Assembly (NCBI GenBank): GCA_027365775.1
Contig: DAHXLX010000002.1
Coordinates: 31,292-95,291 of the forward strand
DNA length: 64,000 nucleotides
Direction of reading: 5' to 3'
Source: Candidatus Saccharimonadota bacterium
GTDB taxonomy: Bacteria; Patescibacteriota; Saccharimonadia; Saccharimonadales; UBA4665
The position numbers and the translations under genes are program-made. Below are positions 9,862 to 19,866 of this stretch, piece after piece; position 1 is the first letter of the stretch, and each line of letters begins with the position of its first letter. Under the pieces are notes generated by a model. It did no database searches. It was not told the origin of the DNA and saw nothing but the letters and a program-made list of their open reading frames with translations.

Positions 9862-11564
9862 TGTTTGGACCGGCTAAACAGTCAGCGGTGCATGCCCTAT
9901 GCAGCGGCGACCAGACTGCAGTCAAGCTGATCAGTTATGACAGCCTGGAAGAAAATAAAGACCATATAATTATTGACGCTACTTACATCCGCAGTCTGTA
10001 TGTATCCGCATTTCCATTTAGTGCTCATTCCGGATGGCTCGACGGACTTGTCGGTTTCAATCACGACATAGATATTTCACTGCAAATTGACGAAGTCGAT
10101 TCGTCATTATCTTTACCCAGACTGCAGCGTAAAATAACCGAACTGGAATCTACAAAAAGAGCCATGATCAAAGCCGGTAAAATCGTTGGCTCAGATATTA
10201 CTGATCCGCTGGACTCGGCGATCGATTTAAAAAATAAGATCCAAAGAGGCCAAGAAAAACTATTCCAGGTATCGGCAACAATGGTGATTCGAGCCGACTG
10301 TTTGGCGGAGTTGGACCGATTAACAAAACTCATCATCTCTGCAATGTCGTCAAGAATGTTTTTTATCGGTATCGCTAGATATAGACAGATCGACGGTCTG
10401 CAGACGGTACTCCCCAGGGCGGAAGACGTGCTTGCTCAAAAACGTAATATGGACAGCACTACCGCATCATTATGTTTTCCGTTCACGTCTTCAGAACTGG
10501 TTCAGGAAACGGGTATCTTATACGGTGTGAATAAGTCCAATAACTCTTTGGTAATGCTTGACCGGTTTAGCCTTAACAATGCCAACAGCATTACGTTCGC
10601 CCAATCCGGCAGCGGTAAAAGTTATGCCAGTAAGGTTGAGATTATCCGCCAATTGGCTCAGGGTACGGATGTAATTGTTATTGATCCGGAGCGGGAATAT
10701 CAAAAATTATCCGATTCGGTAGGTGGTACGACCATTAAATTGTCGGCAAACTCCGGCGAACATATTAACCCGTTCGACGATGACTTAGCCGACAAAAACG
10801 ATATCGGCCTGGCTAACCGTATCCAGGATTTGACAGCGCTAATCTCTTTAATGGCCGACGGGCTGAGTCCGGAAGAAAAAGCCTTAGTTGACGGCGCAAT
10901 CATCAAGACGTACGCCGAATCCAAACATCACCAACCGACACTGAAAGATTTTTATAACCAGGTTAAAGCGCTGGGCGGCCACGGTCTGGTCGTCCGTCTA
11001 GAAAAATATGTTACCGGCTCACTAGCGGGTGTGTTTACCAGTCGGACTAACATTAATTTAGCCAACCGATTAATTGTGTTTGACATCAAAGACATGCCGG
11101 AGGGACTGAGGGAAATAATGATGATGGTAATTGCTAGTTATATACAGACCAAAGTTAAAACAGAAATCAAAAAACGATTGTTGGTAATCGATGAGGGCTG
11201 GATGCTGCTTGAACATGATCAGAGCGCTAAATTCATTGCCGGTTTAGTCAGGCGCGCCCGTAAGTATTGGCTCGGCGTATCGATTATATCTCAACAGGCA
11301 AACGATTTTCTATCAAATGAATATGGTCGGGCAATAGCCTCCCAAAGCTCATTACGCTTGCTTATGCGTCAAGATACGACATCGATCGCAAATGTAACCG
11401 ACGAGTTCTTATTAAGCGAATTTGAAGAAGAGTTTTTGCTGACGTGTGGTAGGGGTGACGGTTTAATTATCGCCGACGGCAATCACGTTGCCTTGAGCAT
11501 TGTGGCGTCAAAGGGAGAGCACCCGCTTATAACGACTAATCCGCTTGAACTGCATGGGGGTTAA
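9858..11564 (+). CDS. virB4: VirB4/TraC-family T4SS ATPase
   Basis: Walker A FAQSGSGKSY; Walker B KKRLLVIDEGWMLL; VSIISQQANDFL. Confidence 0.88.
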   Translation: MMFGPAKQSAVHALCSGDQTAVKLISYDSLEENKDHIIIDATYIRSLYVSAFPFSAHSGWLDGLVGFNHDIDISLQIDEVDSSLSLPRLQRKITELESTKRAMIKAGKIVGSDITDPLDSAIDLKNKIQRGQEKLFQVSATMVIRADCLAELDRLTKLIISAMSSRMFFIGIARYRQIDGLQTVLPRAEDVLAQKRNMDSTTASLCFPFTSSELVQETGILYGVNKSNNSLVMLDRFSLNNANSITFAQSGSGKSYASKVEIIRQLAQGTDVIVIDPEREYQKLSDSVGGTTIKLSANSGEHINPFDDDLADKNDIGLANRIQDLTALISLMADGLSPEEKALVDGAIIKTYAESKHHQPTLKDFYNQVKALGGHGLVVRLEKYVTGSLAGVFTSRTNINLANRLIVFDIKDMPEGLREIMMMVIASYIQTKVKTEIKKRLLVIDEGWMLLEHDQSAKFIAGLVRRARKYWLGVSIISQQANDFLSNEYGRAIASQSSLRLLMRQDTTSIANVTDEFLLSEFEEEFLLTCGRGDGLIIADGNHVALSIVASKGEHPLITTNPLELHGG

Positions 11565-11565
11565 A

Positions 11566-12036
11566 ATGAAAAGGCTGGTATGGTTGTGCGGTTCGATCGT
11601 TGCTCTGATGATTATTCTTCCGGCGATGGTACTCTTTGCATCAACAAACATCCGGGCATTAGCATCTAATGCCGTCAGCATGTTTACCGGTTCCAGAGTG
11701 GAAGCGGACGGCTATGATTACGGCTATTGTACTTATTGGGTGGCGTTACGGCGTATCCAAATCGGTGAACCGATACCTAATAGCTGGGGCAATGCCATTA
11801 CTTGGGCGATTCGCGCCGAAAGAGACGGTTATTTAGTTGATCATACGCCGGCATTTGGCTCGATCATGCAGGACCCCAATGCGCCCGGCGGCGAAGGGCA
11901 TGTGGCTTTTGTCGAACATGTCAATCAGATAACCGGTTACTGGACGATTTCCGAAATGAACCGGGTGGGTTGGGACGAAATCGACACCCGAACCCTTAGC
12001 CCGGCAAGTGCGCTGGCCTATAACTTTATCCATTAA
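11566..12036 (+). CDS. Secreted CHAP-domain peptidoglycan hydrolase
   Basis: Signal/TM then YGYCTYWVALRR...GHVAFVEHV (Cys/His CHAP motifs). ATG 11566 preferred over the ORF-track 11545, which overlaps VirB4. Confidence 0.8.
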   Translation: MKRLVWLCGSIVALMIILPAMVLFASTNIRALASNAVSMFTGSRVEADGYDYGYCTYWVALRRIQIGEPIPNSWGNAITWAIRAERDGYLVDHTPAFGSIMQDPNAPGGEGHVAFVEHVNQITGYWTISEMNRVGWDEIDTRTLSPASALAYNFIH

Positions 12037-12058
12037 ACATAATTAGTCTAATTATGTT
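12036..12058. terminator. Hairpin between the T4SS-like operon and pyk
   Basis: AACATAATTA-GTC-TAATTATGTT, perfect 10-bp stem directly after the CHAP stop; no clear U-tract. Confidence 0.45.
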
Positions 12059-12141
12059 AGAGTAAAGGATAAGCTAGTGCTGCGGCACAAAAACATCACT
12101 TTCAATTTATCGGGTATCTAAATATACTTAAGTTTAATCAT

Positions 12142-13578
12142 ATGGTGGGCAACAAAGCACAGATACATCTAAAACATAATCTTGAAACCTGGCGACGTAC
12201 AAAAATTATCACGACCGTTGGAAGATCCGACGATAATTATGAGAATATCGAATCGCTGGTTACCGCCGGTGTTGATGGTTTCAAGCTTAATGTCAGCCGT
12301 AGCGGTAACGAACTCGTGGCCGATCAAGTCAAATGGATAAAATCCGCCGCCGCTGATGCCGGCAAGCAGGTTGCAATCATACTGGATCTATCAGGCCCCA
12401 GATTAACTATCGGTGATTTTGACGGGATTATTAATATTGAGCGCGGCCAGTCGATACGGCTCGAGTACAATGCGGACTATGGCGAAACCGGACACGTTCC
12501 GACACGCTATGACCTGAGTGATAAAGTTAAACGCGGCGAACGGATCTTGTTATTTAACGGTAGGCTTCATGCTGTAGTAACATCAGTAAAAGGCAAAGTA
12601 GTATACATCGAAGCAGTAAACAGCTCAATCCTGTTGCCGAATAAAAGCATTCATCTTCCGGACACCGATTTAGCCGGGGACATCATCACGCCCAAAGACA
12701 GGCAAGATCTGCTTCTAGGCTCGATGCTGGATATTGATTATGTGACTCTGAACTGTATTCAGTCGGCGGACGATATTAAGAACTTTAAGAAGCTGTTGCG
12801 GGGAATGAATTTTCGAACACACATCATTGCCAAAATAGAAACCAGGGCAGCTTTGAATGATCTGGAATCAATTTTGTCTGAAACGGATGTCGTGGAGATT
12901 TCTGCTGACGATTTAATACGATATCATGTAGCCGAAGAAATGACGTTGATACAGCGGCAGATTATCGGACTGGGGCGGCAGCATATGGTACCAACTATTA
13001 TTGATGCGCAATTACTAATGAGCATGGGCGGAGAAAAACATGCCACAACGATCGAACTGAGTGAAGCAGCAAATGCCGTTTTGCTCGGATCGGACGCCTT
13101 GACATTGGGTGAAGCGGTTGCCGCCGGCCAGTATCATACGGAGTCTGTTAAAACTCTGCAGCGTGTCATTAAGCATGCGCAAGACATTATCCAAATTGGC
13201 GCTGCCGGTTGTACGGGCAAATTGTCGATCCAGTCCGCCATAACTGAAGCCATCGTCGGACTGGCGCTATCACTTGAGGCCAAAGCAATTGTAGCTGAAA
13301 CTAAAACCGGTGCGACAGCCAAGAATATTGCCGCCAAAAGAGAGACTATCCGGCTGATTGCGGTAACTAATAATGCCAAAACTGCATCGCAACTGGCAAT
13401 CGTGTTCGCTGTGGAACCTTATTACCGCCCAACCAATAAGCTTTCGGTAACTTCGACAACCGATTGGCTAAAAGACAACCATGTGCTTAATCGTGGCGAT
13501 ATGGTGGTGGTTGCTTCTGGTAAGTATCCGGGTGTGGTCGGTACCACCGACACGATTAAAGTCAGGTTATTGGAGTAG
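12142..13578 (+). CDS. Pyruvate kinase-like protein (catalytic motifs divergent)
   Basis: RRTKIITTVG, LDLSGPRLTIGDF, HIIAKIETRAALNDLESIL and ANAVLLGSDALTLGEAVAAGQYHTESV align with the pyruvate kinase framework. Confidence 0.8.
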   Translation: MVGNKAQIHLKHNLETWRRTKIITTVGRSDDNYENIESLVTAGVDGFKLNVSRSGNELVADQVKWIKSAAADAGKQVAIILDLSGPRLTIGDFDGIINIERGQSIRLEYNADYGETGHVPTRYDLSDKVKRGERILLFNGRLHAVVTSVKGKVVYIEAVNSSILLPNKSIHLPDTDLAGDIITPKDRQDLLLGSMLDIDYVTLNCIQSADDIKNFKKLLRGMNFRTHIIAKIETRAALNDLESILSETDVVEISADDLIRYHVAEEMTLIQRQIIGLGRQHMVPTIIDAQLLMSMGGEKHATTIELSEAANAVLLGSDALTLGEAVAAGQYHTESVKTLQRVIKHAQDIIQIGAAGCTGKLSIQSAITEAIVGLALSLEAKAIVAETKTGATAKNIAAKRETIRLIAVTNNAKTASQLAIVFAVEPYYRPTNKLSVTSTTDWLKDNHVLNRGDMVVVASGKYPGVVGTTDTIKVRLLE

Positions 13579-13581
13579 ATC

Positions 13582-14868
13582 ATGTTTACTAAAAAAACTG
13601 TTGAAGACATCGATTGCGAAGCTAAGACTATACTATTGCGAGTCGACTATAACGTGCCACTGGATAACGGCAGGGTAACCGATAATTACCGGATCAAGCA
13701 ATCCTTGAAGACGATTGAATATCTGTTGGCTAAGCATGCAAAATTAATCCTCATTTCGCATCTGGGACGACCCGATGGCAAAGTTGTTCCCGAATTGTCG
13801 CTGAAACCAGTAGCCGATGTGCTTAGGGGAATGGTCAACTGCGAAGTGTTGTTTGCCGAAGATTGTATCGGTGAGGCCGTAGCGGCAAAAGTAAAAGCGA
13901 TGCCTAGCGGACAGATCCTGTTATGCGAAAATCTTAGATTTCATCCCGAAGAAGAACAAAACGACGAAACTTTTGCCGGGCAGTTAGCTGCCACGGCCGA
14001 ACTGTTTGTGCAGGATGGGTTCGGGGTGGTGCACCGTGCTCACGCCTCAACCGAAGCGGTAACTCATTTTCTGCCAAGCGTATCCGGCTTTTTGTTAAAG
14101 AACGAAGTCGACACCATAACTAACGTTATGGCTAATCCGGACCGACCCTTAATGGCGGTACTTGGTGGTGCGAAAATTGCCGACAAGCTCGATCTGATTA
14201 AGAAATTTATTTCCATAGCGGACGTTGTTGCGGTAGGTGGAGCGATGGCCAATACTTTTCTTATGGCATCGGATAAACCGATCGGCGACAGTCTGGTGGA
14301 TAAAAATGAAATACCACTGGCAAAAGACATTATGGACTTAGCTGAAAAGGAATCCAAAAACCGCCGTTTCGTTTTCAATCTACCGTTCGATGCGGTTGTG
14401 GCAAGCAAAGTTGACTCCAATGCTGCTACCAGGATCGTCGATTGGGGCAGTCACGTGATCGCCGATGTTGAGAACTATCCCAAACGGGTTCCGTTATCCG
14501 ATTACCAGATACGCCCCGACGAGAAGATATTGGATATCGGCCCATTCAGCGGTTCGTTCATTGCCGGTTGTATGCAGTCGGTTAACAGCGTGGTTTGGAA
14601 CGGCACTATGGGTGTGACGGAAACGGCATCCATTCAAGGGCCGATCGGACCTTATGCCCATGGCACCGAACTGATCATCGAAGCCCTGCTCGGCCAATTC
14701 GGCCACCGTCCGTTTAGTCTGATTGGTGGCGGAGATACCGTAGGCTACATTGAAAACCGAGGACTAATCGGCCAGTTTAACCACGTATCAACCGGTGGCG
14801 GTGCTAGCCTGGAGCTAATGGCCGGCCGGAAGTTGCCGGGAGTTGAGGCGCTTGAGGACAAGGAATAG
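13582..14868 (+). CDS. pgk: Phosphoglycerate kinase
   Basis: LLRVDYNVPLDNG; ISHLGRP; LLCENLRFHPEEE; AVLGGAKIADKLDLI; IGGGDTVG. Confidence 0.95.
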   Translation: MFTKKTVEDIDCEAKTILLRVDYNVPLDNGRVTDNYRIKQSLKTIEYLLAKHAKLILISHLGRPDGKVVPELSLKPVADVLRGMVNCEVLFAEDCIGEAVAAKVKAMPSGQILLCENLRFHPEEEQNDETFAGQLAATAELFVQDGFGVVHRAHASTEAVTHFLPSVSGFLLKNEVDTITNVMANPDRPLMAVLGGAKIADKLDLIKKFISIADVVAVGGAMANTFLMASDKPIGDSLVDKNEIPLAKDIMDLAEKESKNRRFVFNLPFDAVVASKVDSNAATRIVDWGSHVIADVENYPKRVPLSDYQIRPDEKILDIGPFSGSFIAGCMQSVNSVVWNGTMGVTETASIQGPIGPYAHGTELIIEALLGQFGHRPFSLIGGGDTVGYIENRGLIGQFNHVSTGGGASLELMAGRKLPGVEALEDKE

Positions 14869-14889
14869 GGTACAATAAGGTTAAGCGGT

Positions 14890-15666
14890 ATGAAGAAACC
14901 TAGAATAGTTGTCGCAAACTGGAAAATGAACCTCGATGTCCATCAGGCCAGCTTATTGACCCATAAATTGGCTGATCGGATCCATGTTTATCGAGATGTA
15001 GAAGTTGTTCTTGCTCCTAACTATTTATGCCTGCAGCCGTTAAGCATGGAGATTGACCGGCGCAAGTTCAGGCTGGCGGCTCAGGACGGATATTTCATAG
15101 ACGAAGGGTCTTATACCGGGGCCGTATCATTCAGCCAACTAAGAAACCTGGTCCACTATGCCATTGTTGGCCATTCCGAACGACGACGCTATTTTAGCGA
15201 GAGTCTGGAGATTGTAAGAGATAAAGTGACGGCCGCGGTCAGGAACGGTATCGTACCCATTCTGTGTGTCGGCGAAACCAGAGAAGAACGGAATCTTAAG
15301 GAGACGCGGCAGGTTTTACACGATCAGATTGTCAGCGCGCTCAGTGATCTGACTGGCGAAGACGTCGAGCAAATGGTTATAGCTTATGAACCAGTATGGG
15401 CAATCGGCGGTCATGCACCGGCGACACCGGAAGACATCGAACAAGCTGTAAATTGGCTCAGGTATCAGGTTAGCGAGCTTTACGGAGAAAAGGTTGAAAA
15501 CCGTTTGCGGGTTTTATATGGTGGCAGCGACGAACCGGAATTTGTCTCCGGAATCATGGGTGTAGAGGGTGTCGACGGGTTATTGGTTGGTCACGCCAGT
15601 CTGAATGCTGAGCAATTCGCCGACATAGTCGAAGGCGTGCATATTGCCAGTTTGAGCGAGGATTAA
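14890..15666 (+). CDS. tpiA: Triosephosphate isomerase
   Basis: VVANWKMNLD; YAIVGHSERRRYF; VIAYEPVWAIG; LYGGS; LLVGHASL. Confidence 0.96.
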   Translation: MKKPRIVVANWKMNLDVHQASLLTHKLADRIHVYRDVEVVLAPNYLCLQPLSMEIDRRKFRLAAQDGYFIDEGSYTGAVSFSQLRNLVHYAIVGHSERRRYFSESLEIVRDKVTAAVRNGIVPILCVGETREERNLKETRQVLHDQIVSALSDLTGEDVEQMVIAYEPVWAIGGHAPATPEDIEQAVNWLRYQVSELYGEKVENRLRVLYGGSDEPEFVSGIMGVEGVDGLLVGHASLNAEQFADIVEGVHIASLSED

Positions 15667-15693
15667 CATGCATTTAAATAAGGATGACTAACA

Positions 15694-16314
15694 ATGGCTG
15701 CAGCTAGAGGATCGTTACCGGCTAAAAAAGTATTTGATGTCGCCAAACCGTTGACTACCCCGGCGGACACTACCTCCAAACCGGTAATCGTATCTCAAGG
15801 ACCAATGGTAAAAGACAGCTCGGTTATAAATGAGCCGGATAGTGAAGCGCAGCCGGAACCGGCAATACTGTCCGGTCACACGGTACTCCAGCCGCTTGAC
15901 CATTCGCTGGAGCAACCGGCAGCACATAATCCCGAGCCCCAACCCCAAGAGCAATCTCCCAAAGTCGAATCTGAAAATGAACCCGACACGGCGCCTGCCA
16001 ATGATAGTAAGGAACTGACAGAGACCGGTGAAGCCGGTTCCAAGTCGGACGAAGCAGCCCAGCATAAACTGGAAGAGGAAGCGCTCAAGAAACAGGCTGA
16101 ACATGAAGCGGCCATGAACTCGCTAATCGAAAGCGGCAAATACTTTCTACCGATTAATGCAGTCGAAAAGCGCAAGAGCCGGCATATAGCTGTTGCCGGC
16201 ATTATATTGTCTGTCGTCTTGGCTTTGGTCTGGTATGATGTGGCCTTGGATGCCGGTTTGCTGTCTAATACTTTGCATTTACCGCATACGCATTTTTTTG
16301 CCCTGAAATCCTAA
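15694..16314 (+). CDS. Hypothetical protein with C-terminal TM helix and low-complexity Glu/Pro region
   Basis: Open frame starting shortly after tpiA; HIAVAGIILSVVLALVWYDVAL TM. Confidence 0.6.
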   Translation: MAAARGSLPAKKVFDVAKPLTTPADTTSKPVIVSQGPMVKDSSVINEPDSEAQPEPAILSGHTVLQPLDHSLEQPAAHNPEPQPQEQSPKVESENEPDTAPANDSKELTETGEAGSKSDEAAQHKLEEEALKKQAEHEAAMNSLIESGKYFLPINAVEKRKSRHIAVAGIILSVVLALVWYDVALDAGLLSNTLHLPHTHFFALKS

Positions 16315-16349
16315 CAATTACTATAAAATAGTTCTAACAGGAGGAATTA

Positions 16350-18515
16350 ATGGCCAGTGAGGTTAGTGAGAGCTTGCCGACCGAATTGTCGCAACTGCTT
16401 AGCGAATTAAACGATGAACAGCGGCGGGCAGTAGTCACCACTGAAGGGCCGTTGCTGATTCAGGCCGGTGCTGGTAGCGGTAAAACTAAGACGCTTACTC
16501 ATCGGATTGCCTATATTCTAGCGACCAACAAAGCCACTCCGACGGAAATACTGGCGGTGACGTTTACTAATAAGGCTGCCCAGGAAATGAGACATCGGGT
16601 AGCCCGACTCTTAGGTTATAGTGCGGATAACCGTTATTTCATGCCGTTTATGGGTACCTTCCATTCTATCTGTGTCCGGTTGCTTCGTGCCGATGCCGAT
16701 GCGATCGGCTTGCCTAAATCGTTCGTGATCTTTGATGAGTCCGACCGGTTGGCGGCAGTCAGACGGGTATGCCGGCAAATCATGGTCGACGAAAAGGCGT
16801 TTTCGCCGAAAGCCATCGCTAATCTAATCTCTAGTGCCAAGAACGAACTAATGGATCCCGACGAATACCGGTCGTTTGCCAGCCGACCGTTAGTCGAGGT
16901 GGCAGCCAGAGTGTATCCGCTTTATCAGCAAGAATTGCGCCAAGCCGGCGGATTGGACTTCGACGATCTGATAAACGAGACTGCCCGGTTGTTAAAAACC
17001 GATTCAAACGTGCGTCAGCGCCTACACCGACAATTCAAATACGTGATGGTCGATGAATACCAGGATACGAATGCGGCGCAATATCAACTGGTGAGATTGC
17101 TGACCAACGATCAAAAGAATCTGGCGGTAATCGGCGACGATTGGCAGACTATATTTTCCTGGCGCGGCGCGGATTATCGGAATATTTTGAACTTTGAACG
17201 GGATTATCCGAATTGCACGGTGATTAAACTGGAGCAGAATTACCGGTCTACCCGCAACATACTTGCCGCCGGTCAGGCGATTATTACCAAGAATACTGAA
17301 CGCAGCGATAAGGAGCTCTGGACCGCTGAAGCTGAGGGCTTGCCGGTGCAGGTTTTGCAGGTTAGGGATGAACGGTCGGAGGGGGAAGCAATCTGTATGC
17401 GTGTCCAATCGGCCGTATCAACGGTTAGACGTGGTTACCGGGACTTTGCGGTATTGTTTAGAACCAATGCCCAAAGCCGTTCAATCGAAGAAGCATTCAT
17501 GCGTTACGGCATACCGTACCGGGTGGTCGGCGGTCAGAAATTTTATGACCGTAAGGAGATCAAAGACATACTCGCTTACTTGCGGCTGATATTCCAGCCG
17601 GAAGACCGGATTAGTTTTGAACGTATAGTTAATGTTCCAACCAGAGGAATCGGAGCCACCAGTTATTCGAGGTTTATGTTATGGCTTAAGGATAGCGGTC
17701 TGCCGTTAATTGAAGCGCTGGCTCAAGCCGGCAACTGTCCCGGTTTGACTGCCAAAACCGTCAACGGACTAATCGACTTGGCCGATGTAATTGTTAGCTT
17801 CCAGAAACAGCTGGACTCAGCCCAGCCATACGCGCTGATTGATGGTTTGATTCGCCGGTTGGATTATCTTGAATACTTGGCGGACGGCACGCCACAGGGT
17901 GAGGCCCGGCAGGAAAACGTGCGTGAACTGTTAAGCGTCGCGAAAGAATACCAGGATCTGTCTTTAGCTGATTTTCTTGAAGAAGTCAGCCTGGTCAGCG
18001 ATATCGATTCGGTTGATTTTAACGGGGATGCGGTCACCTTGATGACTCTGCATTCGGCAAAGGGCTTGGAATTTCCTGTGGTGTTCATGTCGGGGATGGA
18101 AGAAACCATTTTCCCGCATTCACGGGCTTTATATGATCAGAAGCAAATGGAAGAAGAAAGGCGTTTATGTTATGTCGGCATTACTCGTGCCCGGCAGGAA
18201 CTGTATCTAATTGCGGCTGGTTCACGCTTGCTTTACGGTGGCGTCCAGCATAACCCGCCCAGCCGATTCTTAAATGAGATTGACGCCAAAGTGTATTCCG
18301 ATTGGGGCGAGACGGTTATGAACGCACCGGTGGCTGAATCAGACACCAGCGAACCGCGATATGTACCGGATCTCAACGAGGGAGACAGTGTCAGACATAA
18401 ACAATTCGGTGTCGGTACGGTTTTGGATATGGAAGGTGATGTGGCGACGATTTATTTTAAGGGCAAAGGCACCCGCAAACTGGATATCGGCTATGCACCG
18501 CTCGAAAAACTATAA
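16350..18515 (+). CDS. pcrA: UvrD/PcrA family DNA helicase
   Basis: LIQAGAGSGKTKTLTHRIAYIL; TFTNKAAQEMRHR; DEYQDTNAAQY; GDDWQTIFSWRGAD; LMTLHSAKGLEFPVVF. Confidence 0.95.
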   Translation: MASEVSESLPTELSQLLSELNDEQRRAVVTTEGPLLIQAGAGSGKTKTLTHRIAYILATNKATPTEILAVTFTNKAAQEMRHRVARLLGYSADNRYFMPFMGTFHSICVRLLRADADAIGLPKSFVIFDESDRLAAVRRVCRQIMVDEKAFSPKAIANLISSAKNELMDPDEYRSFASRPLVEVAARVYPLYQQELRQAGGLDFDDLINETARLLKTDSNVRQRLHRQFKYVMVDEYQDTNAAQYQLVRLLTNDQKNLAVIGDDWQTIFSWRGADYRNILNFERDYPNCTVIKLEQNYRSTRNILAAGQAIITKNTERSDKELWTAEAEGLPVQVLQVRDERSEGEAICMRVQSAVSTVRRGYRDFAVLFRTNAQSRSIEEAFMRYGIPYRVVGGQKFYDRKEIKDILAYLRLIFQPEDRISFERIVNVPTRGIGATSYSRFMLWLKDSGLPLIEALAQAGNCPGLTAKTVNGLIDLADVIVSFQKQLDSAQPYALIDGLIRRLDYLEYLADGTPQGEARQENVRELLSVAKEYQDLSLADFLEEVSLVSDIDSVDFNGDAVTLMTLHSAKGLEFPVVFMSGMEETIFPHSRALYDQKQMEEERRLCYVGITRARQELYLIAAGSRLLYGGVQHNPPSRFLNEIDAKVYSDWGETVMNAPVAESDTSEPRYVPDLNEGDSVRHKQFGVGTVLDMEGDVATIYFKGKGTRKLDIGYAPLEKL

Positions 18516-18582
18516 CACCTATCTGATACAATAATTGCTAGCAGGTTATGACCGTATGTGTCCTTGAAAGATCTGCGGCAAT

Positions 18583-19866
18583 ATGCACAGAAAGTTCCGT
18601 TTATTTAAAAGGCGGATGCTGAAATTCAGAACCCGCCAGCTCAGGCTGGTGAGAACCGCCAGCCGCCACCCCTATGCAATACCGGTGTTTGTAGTGTTGT
18701 GTTTGTCGCTGTTGACTTTGCTCGGCTTCTGGATATTTAAACCCATATCGGCACAAAACCAACCGGTGCCGAAAGTCGTAATTATCAGTCATGACGGAGT
18801 ACAGCAGGTCGTGCCATCTATCGAACCGACTGTCGGTAAGTTGCTGTCCAAACTTCATATCACATTGAATCAAGGCGACGTGGTCGAACCAAGTCTGACT
18901 ACTGCGATTAACCAGGATGATTTTCGGATCAATATCTATCGGGCAGTACCGGTGGAGATAGTCGATGGATCGAAGCATACATTTACCTTCAGTGCGGCCA
19001 CTACACCAAGAGCCATTGTTACCCAAACCGGGCATACGATATATCCCCAGGACTATGTGTCAACCGTACCGACAACCAACTTCTTAAAACAAGGAGCGAT
19101 TGGTGAAGAAGTGGTAATTAACCGGGCAACGCCAGTCAATTTAAATCTTTATGGTACACCGATCTTGATTCGTACTCACGCTAAGACAGTTGGCGAGCTG
19201 ATCAGCCAAGAAAAAATAAATATCAACCAAAATGACCAGGTAGAGCCTTCATTGGACACGCCGATTAGTGCTAATCTGCCGGTTTTTGTTATCCGTAACG
19301 GCGAAAAACTGCAAAATGTAACTCAAACCATACCAATGCCTATCGATACCATTTACGACAATAGCCTGGCCTATGGCACCAGCGCTATCAGGCAGTATGG
19401 TTCGGCCGGTCAAGAAGTTATCACCTACCAGGACGTCTTACAGAACGGGGTAGTGGTTGAGCGTAATCCAATCCAGAGCGTTATTACAGTACCGCCGGTG
19501 ACCGAAATTGTCGCGGAAGGAACCAACTTATCCGGTATCAAAGGCGATATGGCCCTGGCCGGTATCGCGCCGAGTGATTACCAGTATGCCGATTACATAA
19601 TCAGCAACGAGTCCGGATGGTGCACTACCAAATGGCAGGGTGAATATGGTGGCTGTCCGCCGTTGTTCACACCGCTTTACGCCAATGACGCCTTCGTCGG
19701 TTATGGGCTGTGTCAGTCTACCCCTCCGGATAAAATGGCTGCTTTCGGTGCGGATTGGCAGACTAATCCGATCACTCAGCTGGAATGGTGCAACTGGTAT
19801 GCCACCACCAGGTATGGCAGCTGGTATGCGGCTTATGAACACTGGGTGGCATATCGAAACTGGTAA
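18583..19866 (+). CDS. Rpf-like wall protein (DUF348 repeats, G5-like, C-terminal transglycosylase/Rpf-like domain)
   Basis: N-terminal TM; DUF348-like repeats (PTVGKLLSKLHITLNQGDVVEPSLTT, KTVGELISQEKININQNDQVEPSLDT); G5-like segment; C-terminal NESGWCTTKWQG...GYGLCQSTPPDKMA. Confidence 0.75.
   Translation: MHRKFRLFKRRMLKFRTRQLRLVRTASRHPYAIPVFVVLCLSLLTLLGFWIFKPISAQNQPVPKVVIISHDGVQQVVPSIEPTVGKLLSKLHITLNQGDVVEPSLTTAINQDDFRINIYRAVPVEIVDGSKHTFTFSAATTPRAIVTQTGHTIYPQDYVSTVPTTNFLKQGAIGEEVVINRATPVNLNLYGTPILIRTHAKTVGELISQEKININQNDQVEPSLDTPISANLPVFVIRNGEKLQNVTQTIPMPIDTIYDNSLAYGTSAIRQYGSAGQEVITYQDVLQNGVVVERNPIQSVITVPPVTEIVAEGTNLSGIKGDMALAGIAPSDYQYADYIISNESGWCTTKWQGEYGGCPPLFTPLYANDAFVGYGLCQSTPPDKMAAFGADWQTNPITQLEWCNWYATTRYGSWYAAYEHWVAYRNW

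Noticed and set aside
14064-14420. 118-aa minus-strand ORF inside pgk
   Set aside because: Antisense to an unambiguous pgk frame; no independent support.
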